Source: CAIQJJ01 sp049325275
GTDB lineage: Bacteria; Chloroflexota; Anaerolineae; Anaerolineales; UBA4823
Length of the DNA: 64,000 nucleotides
Direction of reading: 5' to 3'
Assembly: GCA_049325275.1 (NCBI GenBank)
Contig: JBMOLU010000086.1
Coordinates: forward strand, 1 to 64,000
Shown: positions 57,591-64,000 of the stretch, one piece after another
Position numbering within the stretch: position 1 is the first letter of the stretch
How the letters are laid out: each line of letters begins with the position of its first letter
Notes under the pieces: generated by a model
What the model was told of the DNA's origin: nothing
Databases searched by the model: none
Seen by the model: the letters and a program-made list of their open reading frames with translations, nothing else
Program-made: the position numbers and the translations under genes

Positions 57591-58331
57591 GTGAAACGCC
57601 GCGATCTTTTTTGGGCTTCTCTGTTTATCCTGTCGGTCTGGCAGATCGCCTCGCTGCTGCTCGCTCAGCCGGTTTTGCCGTCCCCGTGGGTTGTGGCGCA
57701 GGCTTTCCTGCGCGAACTGGGCAAAGATTTACCTGCCCATTTTCTTGCCAGCCTGTGGCGCGTGACGGCCGGTATCGCCCTGGCGGTATTGACCGCTGCG
57801 CCGGCCGGGCTGGCCATCGGGCAGTCCAAACGCATCGACCGTATCTTTACGCCACTGATTTATCTGCTGTACCCTATCCCCAAGGTGGTGTTCGTCCCGG
57901 TGATTTTGCTGCTGCTGGGCATCGGCGATATGCCCAAGATCGCTATCATCTTTTTGATCCTGTTCTTCCAGATTCTGGTACTGGTGCGCGATCAAGCGGC
58001 TGCCTTGCGCCCCGAACTGCTGCAAAGCGTACGCAGCCTGGGCGCCGGGCGGCGGGCCTTGTTCCGTTATGTCTACCTGCCCGCCAGCCTGCCTGCTATC
58101 CTGACGGCGCTGCGCCAGTCGGTGGGGACGGCGGTTGCCGTGCTCTACGTGGCCGAGTTGTTTGCCACCAAGCACGGCCTGGGGTACTACATCTCTCTAC
58201 AAGGCAGCACGCTTTTCAATTACCCGGCTATGTATGCCGGGGTGGTCGCTATGAGCTTGCTCGGCCTGGGGTTGTACTTTGCCGTCGATTGGCTGGAAAA
58301 ACGCCTGTGCCCCTGGTGTTTCTTGGCTTAA
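57591..58331 (+). CDS. Permease subunit of the NitT/TauT-type ABC transporter
   Basis: 246 residues from the GTG at 57591, with GGGTGG five bases upstream; a GTG at 57582 is also in frame. About six membrane helices, with the ABC permease loop LRPELLQSVRSLGAGRRALFRYVYLPASLP that contacts the ATPase. It pairs with the subunits at 54704 and 55809, although dam now separates them. An intrinsic terminator follows. Confidence 0.92.
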   Translation: MKRRDLFWASLFILSVWQIASLLLAQPVLPSPWVVAQAFLRELGKDLPAHFLASLWRVTAGIALAVLTAAPAGLAIGQSKRIDRIFTPLIYLLYPIPKVVFVPVILLLLGIGDMPKIAIIFLILFFQILVLVRDQAAALRPELLQSVRSLGAGRRALFRYVYLPASLPAILTALRQSVGTAVAVLYVAELFATKHGLGYYISLQGSTLFNYPAMYAGVVAMSLLGLGLYFAVDWLEKRLCPWCFLA

Positions 58332-58364
58332 GCCCCGGCAGGCTTTTAAAACCTGCCGGGGCTT
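58330..58364 (+). terminator. Intrinsic terminator after the permease gene
   Basis: Perfect 13-base arms 58330-58342 and 58352-58364, loop 9 bases, followed by Ts. It overlaps the end of the permease stop codon region and lies before the convergent SPFH gene. Confidence 0.88.
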
Positions 58365-58394
58365 TTCCTGGCTGCTGAAGATGCAGCAACTGCG

Positions 58395-60479
58395 TTACGA
58401 CTCTGCCTGGCCCGGTTTGGGCGCCGGGAGTTTACCTGCCGTGACCTTCGGCAGCGCCGGCTTGGCGGCCGGTTCGAGCGCCTTGTCGCTGGACTCTTTC
58501 AGGCTTTGGTAAATCTGGGCGCGTAGTTTTTCTGCGGCCGGGGCGCGCGAGGGGGCGGCTTCCTGCCCGGCGGCCTCTTTGTTCACGCTGACGCCCAGTT
58601 TCTCGGAGAGCATCAGGGTCAGCAACCCTTCCATGATGCTGCCGCTCGTGGCGCTGCCATTCTCGCTGCCCGCGCCTTGTACGACGACCCGCGGCACGAC
58701 GTCCACGCCCGACTGTTGGATGGCATCGGCGAAGCGGCTGAGCACCTGCTGCGCCACCTGGAACTGCGGGCCGCCGTAGGCACGTACCTGTTCGTCGATG
58801 GCGATCGCCTGCGCCACGCCCACGCGGGCCACTTTGGTCGCCTCTGCTTCGGCCAGCGCACGGATCTGGGCGGCCTGTTGCAGGGCACGCTGGTATTCCG
58901 CCTTGCCCTCGTTCGTTTGGATGGCAATGCTCAGTTCAGACTCGGTGATCTGGCGTTGCTGTTGGGCGCGCGCTTCGGCTTCACGCAGCTCGCGCTCTTT
59001 GACTGCCGCCACTTCCTGCCGTCCGTAGGTTTCGACCTGTTCCATGGCGATCTGGCGTTGGCGCAGTTGCGTCAGAATCGATTCGATGGCTTTGTCGCCT
59101 TCGGCAGCGGAACCGGGTGTACCGATCAGCACTTCTTCCAGCTCCAGGTTGTAGTGGGCGAACTTTTCCTTCATCTCCTGGCTTGCGATTTGCTGGATCG
59201 TGCTGCGTTCTTGCAGCAGTTGGATCAGCGTGCGCGTCTGGCCGATGTTCTTGAAGTAGGCGGCCACCATCGGGTCGAGGGTCTGTTCGACCAGGCGCTT
59301 GATGTCGCCGAAGCGCTGGATGACCAGGGGGGCTTTCTTGTAGTCGATGTGGATGACCACCGAGAGGGGCAGGGTTGGCTCGAAGGCGTCTTTGGTAATC
59401 AAAGAGACCTCGGCCAGGTTCTCGTCGTAGCCGTGCGAACCGGCCTGAGTGCGGATCCATTTGAGGATGATATTGGTCGTGGGGACGGGGATCACTTTGC
59501 CGGCATAGGTGTTGAAAGCATACTTGCCGGGCAAAAGCGCTTCGCTCCACACGCCGCGCTTGCCGCGTTCGACCAGTTCGCCGTGGCGGTAATCCATCCC
59601 TGAAAGGTCCTTGCCCATCGCACCGGTGTACGAAACCACCACACCGACCATACCGACGTCGATGGTCGTCTTTTGGATCATCTCGACCGTCGAAAACAGG
59701 CGGTTCAGGTAGTACGTGCCTTCGACCAGCACTTGAAGCTGGCGGCCGCGAGAGCCACCGGCCAACAAGAAGCGGTCGGGGTCCTGGAAGTTGTTGTGAT
59801 AGATGCTGCGGTTTTCCGGGTCATCGCCGACGATCGGGGCGATGATTTCGCCCTGGGCCAGCGAAGGGCCGTCGTGGACGGTCACGATCCCGACCAGGTC
59901 GTCGGTGTCCTTGATGACCACCGGGCGGAAGCCTTTGCGATCGGCGATGATCTCGGCCATGCGCTGGATGACGTTGGCTTCGTCACGGTTGAGGGGCATG
60001 CTGTAGACTTTTTCTTCGGTGATAACGACGAACTGCATCAGATTGATGGCGTAGGTACCCTCACGCAGCACACGGCGCTGCGGGCCGCGCTGCCCACCGC
60101 TTTTCAGAAAAGCCTCGACCTCCTGAAAATCCTTGGTTTTGATATTGGACGCCAAGGCCTGGTCAGGTTCCAGGGGCGCACCGTCACGGGCGAAGATATA
60201 GCCGATCTTGCCCTGCGTAATCGTTACCAGGGGTGCGATATGGACGGCGTACTGGATCGGCATCAGGTAATGGATGCCGCCACGCAGCACCTGTGGTTGG
60301 TAACCGGCCTCGCCGTTCAAGGCGATGAAGCCCGACTTGACCGAACCTTTGGTAGTGAAACGCTTTTCGACGATGCCGATCCGATTGTTGGGGATGAATC
60401 GGAAGCCGGAAAGTGCCACTGCGATCACAAGCAGGAAAAAGATGATCGCAAGAAACGAAATGAGGACAGCGATTTCCAT
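58395..60479 (-). CDS. Large SPFH/band 7 (flotillin-like) membrane protein
   Basis: 694 residues: an N-terminal membrane helix (3-25), then a long extended region, then an SPFH-like domain (about 265-480) and coiled coil (about 480-590, REAEARAQQQRQ, YQRALQQAAQIRALAEAEA). A Pro/Ala-rich tail ends it. The N-terminal half shows the motif LxxGxYxxN several times (near 65, 138, 250 and 316). Flotillin-like proteins organise membrane microdomains. This one is much longer than a typical flotillin (~500) because of the inserted repeats. No NfeD partner is adjacent, although an NfeD-type gene lies at 62929. Confidence 0.85.
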   Translation of the reverse strand: MEIAVLISFLAIIFFLLVIAVALSGFRFIPNNRIGIVEKRFTTKGSVKSGFIALNGEAGYQPQVLRGGIHYLMPIQYAVHIAPLVTITQGKIGYIFARDGAPLEPDQALASNIKTKDFQEVEAFLKSGGQRGPQRRVLREGTYAINLMQFVVITEEKVYSMPLNRDEANVIQRMAEIIADRKGFRPVVIKDTDDLVGIVTVHDGPSLAQGEIIAPIVGDDPENRSIYHNNFQDPDRFLLAGGSRGRQLQVLVEGTYYLNRLFSTVEMIQKTTIDVGMVGVVVSYTGAMGKDLSGMDYRHGELVERGKRGVWSEALLPGKYAFNTYAGKVIPVPTTNIILKWIRTQAGSHGYDENLAEVSLITKDAFEPTLPLSVVIHIDYKKAPLVIQRFGDIKRLVEQTLDPMVAAYFKNIGQTRTLIQLLQERSTIQQIASQEMKEKFAHYNLELEEVLIGTPGSAAEGDKAIESILTQLRQRQIAMEQVETYGRQEVAAVKERELREAEARAQQQRQITESELSIAIQTNEGKAEYQRALQQAAQIRALAEAEATKVARVGVAQAIAIDEQVRAYGGPQFQVAQQVLSRFADAIQQSGVDVVPRVVVQGAGSENGSATSGSIMEGLLTLMLSEKLGVSVNKEAAGQEAAPSRAPAAEKLRAQIYQSLKESSDKALEPAAKPALPKVTAGKLPAPKPGQAES

Positions 60480-60591
60480 AGGTGTATTCTCTTTTCTGGT
60501 GCCTGATTTTTGGTTTCGATCCCCAGGGTTGAAAACCTGCTGGATGGCGATGACGATCGCCGTGATTTACAGGCCCACCTAATTATACGGC

Positions 60592-60597
60592 GATTTC
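60592..60597 (-). promoter_or_regulatory. -10 box for the SPFH gene
   Basis: Minus-strand TATAAT 112 bases upstream of the ATG at 60479. No -35 is obvious. Between 60480 and 60710 there is only this and the hairpin at 60662-60684. Confidence 0.4.
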
Positions 60598-60661
60598 ACG
60601 GGATGCGTTGCCGATGAGCGGCCGGACACGCTGAATCCCCAGATTTCTTGGGTGCCGGTGC

Positions 60662-60684
60662 CAGCCCCCGGTATCTGGGGGCTG
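60662..60684. other. Hairpin downstream of the sulfatase-maturase remnant
   Basis: Eight-base arms CAGCCCCC/GGGGGCTG around GGTATCT, 27 bases after the remnant's stop on the minus strand. Without a T-run it is a weak terminator candidate. Confidence 0.4.
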
Positions 60685-60710
60685 CAACGCTTCTGCTGCC
60701 GGCCGGTCCG

Positions 60711-61081
60711 TTATTTCTGCAAGGGCGCGACCTGGCGCAAGAGATCGGCCGCGATGTTCATGAGGTGGGTGACAGGGTGGAAGACCAGCTTATACCCGGC
60801 GCAGAGATAATTCATGCCTGGCCCGTCGGGGGCAGTGAGAAAGCGGTCCTTCGGACAGCCCCGGTGACGGACCAGGCCTGGGCAGCGTGGCGCGTTTGTC
60901 TTCTCCAAGCTTGGACTGCTTTTTCGACGCTACCAGACCGAGCAGGTGTGTTGGCTGGGTACTGCCGCTTTGGAGAGAAAAAGCAGTACCGGTAGCTGAG
61001 GTTGTATCGAGCGCCGATGGGTTTTGCCATCCGGTGAAAAAACGCCGGCACTTTTTGGGGCAAGGTGGAGCTTGATGACAC
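60711..61081 (-). pseudogene. Remnant of an anaerobic sulfatase-maturating enzyme (radical SAM)
   Basis: Two pieces of one gene remain. At 60950-61081 the minus strand reads FHRMAKPIGARYNLSYRYCFF. This is the N-terminus of anSME proteins, whose CxxxCxxC radical-SAM cluster reads CNLxCxYC. Two of the three cysteines are Tyr (TGC to TAC). In a different frame (60711-60908) GCPKDRFLTAPDG and PGMNYLCAGYKLVFHPVTH match the C-terminal SPASM end. About 280 middle codons are missing and the frame is shifted, so it cannot make an active enzyme. It starts 19 bases after the lipoprotein gene, its former operon partner. No sulfatase is in the window. Confidence 0.72.
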
Positions 61082-61099
61082 AGAGCGCTTGTGATGTCG

Positions 61100-62113
61100 T
61101 TACGGCGTTTCAGCGTCCCACTGCTGCATCTGGGCCCGAATGCGGTCGAGGGTGATCAGCGCGTCGAACGTGCGTTCGTCCCAGGCGTCGGGGGTCAGGT
61201 AGATTCCGTCTTGTTGCAGGCCGTGGTTGGGCATGTACTGTAGGGCGGCCCAGACGTTGATCATGGGAATGTCATAGTCGTAGGCCACGCGGGCAATGGC
61301 CTTGTTGAGCAGGTTATCTTGCTCGATGTTGTCGGCTTTGGTCATCAGGACGGGGATGATGCCGTGTTCGAAGCAGAAATCGACAATTTGGCGCAGGTAT
61401 TCTTCGAACTTGCCTGAGCCGCCAGGCGCCCAATTGGTGCCCATGCTGATGAAGGCGACGCTGGGTTTGTGGAGACGGTACTCACAGGCCAACGGCGTTT
61501 CGTTGGATTCGCACCACTCCGGGTCGGCCATCAGGGGGGAGAAGACGCTGTTGACACCGTAGCCATCTTTGACGGTGACATTGGGGGTGCTGAAGGCCCC
61601 GGCGAAGTGATCGATGGTGCCCTGTAGATATTTGTAGTCTTCGCCTAACCAATAGCGGTCGGTATCGTAAATGCCGAGAAATACTTCCGGCAGGCTCTGG
61701 CAGTCGCCGATACGGGTGAACATGTTGGGGTCGTTACCCAGCTCCTTGCCGCGCAGGTAGATGGGTTTCAAGCTGCCGCTGACGGTGGGTAGGACGGTCC
61801 AGGCGCTCCACAAATCGGGCAGCAGGCGTGTGTCGGCCGTGGGGATGAGCGTTTCTGTGGGTGTTGGGGTCAAGGTTGGGGGGGGCGTTTCGGTGGGGGG
61901 ATCGGCAGGCGTGTTTGTTGGCGCAGGGGTTGCGGTTTCGGATGCGGTACGCGTTGTGCTGGCAGTCGGACTCTGAATGGCGACGAGACTCGCAGTGGTG
62001 ATGTGCGTTGAAGCCCCTGGGGTTGTCGTTGTCCGGTGGCTGCTACAGCTGATGGTCAATGTCCCTACGGCAAGCAGCGCTGTTAGAGATAGAATGCGTT
62101 TTTGGCCAGGCAT
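61100..62113 (-). CDS. SGNH-hydrolase-like lipoprotein with Thr/Pro-rich linker
   Basis: 337 residues. A lipoprotein signal (LLAVGTLTISC, Cys23) is followed by a Thr/Pro-rich linker to about residue 95 (TPTETPPPTLTPTPTET). The rest resembles an SGNH/GDSL hydrolase: IGDCQSLP near 138, ISMGTNWAPGG (block with the catalytic Asn) and a terminal DGIYLTPDAWDERT in place of the usual DxxH. The missing final His makes activity doubtful. Surface anchored. Preceded by an extended -10 promoter. Confidence 0.7.
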   Translation of the reverse strand: MPGQKRILSLTALLAVGTLTISCSSHRTTTTPGASTHITTASLVAIQSPTASTTRTASETATPAPTNTPADPPTETPPPTLTPTPTETLIPTADTRLLPDLWSAWTVLPTVSGSLKPIYLRGKELGNDPNMFTRIGDCQSLPEVFLGIYDTDRYWLGEDYKYLQGTIDHFAGAFSTPNVTVKDGYGVNSVFSPLMADPEWCESNETPLACEYRLHKPSVAFISMGTNWAPGGSGKFEEYLRQIVDFCFEHGIIPVLMTKADNIEQDNLLNKAIARVAYDYDIPMINVWAALQYMPNHGLQQDGIYLTPDAWDERTFDALITLDRIRAQMQQWDAETP

Positions 62114-62153
62114 GGTGCTATATCCTCGAAAAGTGGTGTGTGATGGAAAACAA

Positions 62154-62176
62154 ACAGGGCGACTGGATCGCCCTGT
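62154..62176 (-). other. Hairpin in the leader of the SGNH-like lipoprotein gene
   Basis: Nine-base perfect arms 62154-62162 and 62168-62176 with a five-base loop, between the predicted transcription start (about 62189) and the ATG at 62113. It may affect mRNA stability or translation. Confidence 0.45.
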
Positions 62177-62195
62177 GGAATCGTTCTTGCGCCCG

Positions 62196-62204
62196 ATTAT
62201 ATCA
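62196..62204 (-). promoter_or_regulatory. Extended -10 promoter of the SGNH-like lipoprotein gene
   Basis: On the minus strand TGATATAAT (extended -10) at 62196-62204, start predicted near 62189. The remaining interval up to 62412 holds a small hairpin at 62240-62259 (TCCCCA/TGGGGA) and nothing else I can support. Confidence 0.6.
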
Positions 62205-62412
62205 GAATAAGGGTTTTCCCTAGCGTCGTACAGGCAAACTCCCCATGGTAACCTGGGGAATTTGTTATAAGCTTATTGTAAACATGTGTCTGGTTAAAGA
62301 TGCGAGATCGCTTTCGCTTGCTCTGCCGTGAGTAAGGCGACAGTTGGCAAATGGGCAGCACGCTTTAACACAGTTAATGTTGTGGTGCCGGCCCAAGTGA
62401 TTGGAGGACAAG

Positions 62413-62592
62413 ATGGATTTACTTACCCTGGCGATTGCCGCACTGGTGGTTTCTGTGATAGCCGGTGTGTTAGGTTTTACAGGCGTGGCGCGCGGCGCAG
62501 CTACGGTGGCTAAAGTGCTCTTTGGTGTTTTTCTGGTGATTGCCGTGCTACTGCTGTGTATCTTTTTGTTTACGGTCGGGCTCGCTTTTTAA
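62413..62592 (+). CDS. DUF1328-type small membrane protein
   Basis: 59 residues from the ATG at 62413, with GGAGG six bases upstream. Two hydrophobic helices (LLTLAIAALVVSVIAGVLGF and VLFGVFLVIAVLLLCIFLF) joined by TGVARGAATVAK match the DUF1328 (YtjA) pattern. Function unknown. The next ATG follows after four bases, so the three plus-strand genes here form one unit. Confidence 0.75.
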   Translation: MDLLTLAIAALVVSVIAGVLGFTGVARGAATVAKVLFGVFLVIAVLLLCIFLFTVGLAF

Positions 62593-62596
62593 TCTC

Positions 62597-62908
62597 ATGG
62601 GCGCATCCGATTTTTACGTCGATTTCCAAATCGAGGTGGCCGATCCCGGTGGCATCTTGGCCGCTGAAGCAGAACGTCGCCTGCGTGCACTGCGTGAGGG
62701 CCATACCGATCTGGTTGGTGCGGCGGTAGCCATTGTCGAACTGTCGAACGCCAACACACCGCATGCCTACGAGGTGCGCGTGGTCGTTTACACCCGCCCT
62801 ACGTACATTGCAGCAACCGAAAAAGGCGAAACGTCGCGCCAGGCGTTGAAGGGCGCTTTGGATGCGCTCGAGCGCCAGGTACGGCAAAAACGTGAAAAGC
62901 TGCGCTAG
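62597..62908 (+). CDS. HPF/RaiA-like ribosome-associated protein
   Basis: 103 residues from the ATG at 62597. It has the beta-alpha-beta-beta-beta-alpha order of hibernation-promoting factor: FQIEVADPGGILAAEAERRL, then VAIVELSNANTPHAYEVRVVVY and GALDALERQVRQKREKLR. The family binds 30S subunits in resting cells. Sequence similarity is weak and the basic surface is less rich than in E. coli HPF, so it may act differently. The upstream frame is open but overlaps the previous gene. Confidence 0.7.
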   Translation: MGASDFYVDFQIEVADPGGILAAEAERRLRALREGHTDLVGAAVAIVELSNANTPHAYEVRVVVYTRPTYIAATEKGETSRQALKGALDALERQVRQKREKLR

Positions 62909-62928
62909 GCGCAGGCGCTGAGGTTGTG

Positions 62929-64000
62929 ATGTCAAGGGCATTTTTTCGATCTGCTGTGCTGGTTTTGTTGCTGACCTATTTGGCGCGTTCTCTGTTTGCC
63001 TTTTCGGGGGCAAGCTTTCATTCGCTTTTGCCGAGGCAGGCAGCGCAGGCAGCAGACGCAGGTGTATGGCTGTTGGAAGTTCGGGGCGTCATTAACCCTC
63101 CGGCGGCCAACTATATCGACCGCGTCTTTCAGGAAGCGCGCCAGCAAAATGCTGCGCTCATCGTTCTTCGGCTGGACACGCCCGGCGGGCTGGACAGCGC
63201 CATGCGCGAAATTATCCAGAACATCCTGGCTTCTCCTGTGCCGGTAGCCGTTTACGTAACGCCTGCGGGTGGGCGGGCGGCTTCGGCGGGCCTGTTCATC
63301 CTGACCGCGGCGCACTTCGCAGCCATGGCTCCCGGAACGCAGACCGGCGCGGCGCATCCGGTTGCCCTGGGCGGTGAGGCGGATGAAGTGATGAGCGCCA
63401 AGGCGGAAAACGATGCCGCCGCAACCATCCGTTCGTTGGCCAACCAGCGTGGGCGAAATGCAGATTGGGTCGAGCGCGCCGTGCGCGAGAGCATTTCGGC
63501 GACGGCGGACGAGGCCTTGCAGCACAACGTGATCGATCTTATCGCTCGAGATGTCGAAGATTTGCTCGCCCAGCTTGACGGCATCACTGTACAGACTGCC
63601 GGCGGTGCGGTAACGCTGGACCTGCGCTCGGCTGTGCTCGTCGAGCGTTCGATGAATTTCGCCGAGCGTTTCTTGCACGCCATCAGCAATCCCGACATTG
63701 CCTTTCTCCTGCTTAGCATTGGCAGCGTCGGTATCCTGGCGGAATTGTACAACCCGGGTGCGCTATTTCCGGGTATTGCCGGCGCAATTGCCCTGATCCT
63801 GGCTTTCTTTTCCCTGGGGAACTTACCCACCAACTGGGCCGGTGTGGCCCTGGTGGGCTTCGCGATCCTTTTGTTCGTGGCAGAGTTGAACACCGAGGGA
63901 ACCGGCGTGCTGGGAGTTGGGGCGTTGGTCGCTTTTGTCCTGGGAGCGATGATTCTGTTTCGTCCCTTCCGGCTCGATTCGCCCGCCCTGCCCGTTTTGA
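62929..64000 (+). CDS. NfeD-type membrane serine protease (partial, runs off the window)
   Basis: The frame starts at the ATG at 62929 (GAGG five bases upstream) and is still open at 64000, about 357 codons. A signal peptide (1-32) leads to a ClpP-like domain with VIVLRLDTPGG-type text (LIVLRLDTPGG), the catalytic Ser in GGRAASAG and probable Lys in MSAKAEND. Four or five membrane helices follow (AFLLLSIGSVGILAEL, IAGAIALILAFFSLG and others). The C-terminal OB-fold (NfeD domain) is outside the window. Such proteases associate with SPFH/stomatin proteins, and one is encoded at 58395. Confidence 0.88.
   Translation, partial: MSRAFFRSAVLVLLLTYLARSLFAFSGASFHSLLPRQAAQAADAGVWLLEVRGVINPPAANYIDRVFQEARQQNAALIVLRLDTPGGLDSAMREIIQNILASPVPVAVYVTPAGGRAASAGLFILTAAHFAAMAPGTQTGAAHPVALGGEADEVMSAKAENDAAATIRSLANQRGRNADWVERAVRESISATADEALQHNVIDLIARDVEDLLAQLDGITVQTAGGAVTLDLRSAVLVERSMNFAERFLHAISNPDIAFLLLSIGSVGILAELYNPGALFPGIAGAIALILAFFSLGNLPTNWAGVALVGFAILLFVAELNTEGTGVLGVGALVAFVLGAMILFRPFRLDSPALPVL

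Noticed and set aside
60648..60995. 115-residue plus-strand frame in the gap after the SPFH gene
   Set aside because: No domain-like sequence; the minus strand instead carries recognisable anSME fragments, so the region is treated as a pseudogene on that strand.

Overview
This is a GC-rich, gene-dense bacterial chromosome segment with no rRNA, tRNA, CRISPR array, insertion sequence or phage gene that I can see. The gene content suggests Chloroflexota, probably an Anaerolineae-like lineage. This is an inference, based on the coenzyme F420 pathway, the tandem GSWAGGY tail of a secreted protein, cyclase-ATPase-TPR regulators, the MoxR/DUF58/DUF4129 island and menaquinone-type UbiE. Many genes have a TATAAT box 7-9 bases from their start codon, so leaderless transcripts look common.

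Layout. 1-222: tail of a secreted repeat protein. 313-3825: a zinc-ribbon/class III cyclase/AAA/TPR regulator. 4142-5221: rplU-rpmA-rpmE, with the L31 gene fused to a domain resembling the C-terminal domain of RNA polymerase alpha. 5322-9106: cell-wall enzymes (PBP1C, L,D-transpeptidase). 9156-15464: lipoamide dehydrogenase, then a minus-strand run of lipoprotein, phosphodiester glycosidase, PurO-type IMP cyclohydrolase, DUF1385 protein and M20 dipeptidase. 15532-23906: RDD and SpoIIM-like membrane proteins beside a six-gene operon (DUF1361, six-TM protein, DUF4129, DUF4350, MoxR, DUF58). 24011-26481: Nudix hydrolase, tyrosine phosphatase, SsnA-type amidohydrolase.

26474-39803 is an F420 region: npdG, cofE, a nitroreductase like the FbiB C-terminal domain, cofD, cofC and an F420-type luciferase-like oxidoreductase. 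Among them lie a 2H phosphoesterase, a short pyrophosphatase-like protein, a second cyclase-ATPase-TPR regulator and an alpha/beta hydrolase. A membrane-HEAT-cNMP-binding fusion sits between cofC and the oxidoreductase. The two cyclases and the cNMP receptor suggest a cyclic-nucleotide circuit. FO synthase (cofG/cofH) is not here.

39903-42644 is the ffh-rpsP-khpA-rimM translation operon. 42753-51170 holds degV, DUF1015, and the two halves of what looks like one heterodimeric ABC exporter, separated by a DUF998 protein and an RsmB/RsmF-type RNA methyltransferase. 51229-58331 holds a small membrane ORF, a secreted TIM-barrel-like protein, a UroD-like protein behind a structured leader, ubiE, and a NitT/TauT-type transporter interrupted by an orphan Dam methylase. 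58395-64000 holds a large SPFH protein, the wreck of an anaerobic sulfatase maturase, an SGNH-like lipoprotein, DUF1328 and HPF/RaiA-like small proteins, and the start of an NfeD-type membrane protease that runs off the edge.

All family assignments come from reading motifs by eye. No database search was run.
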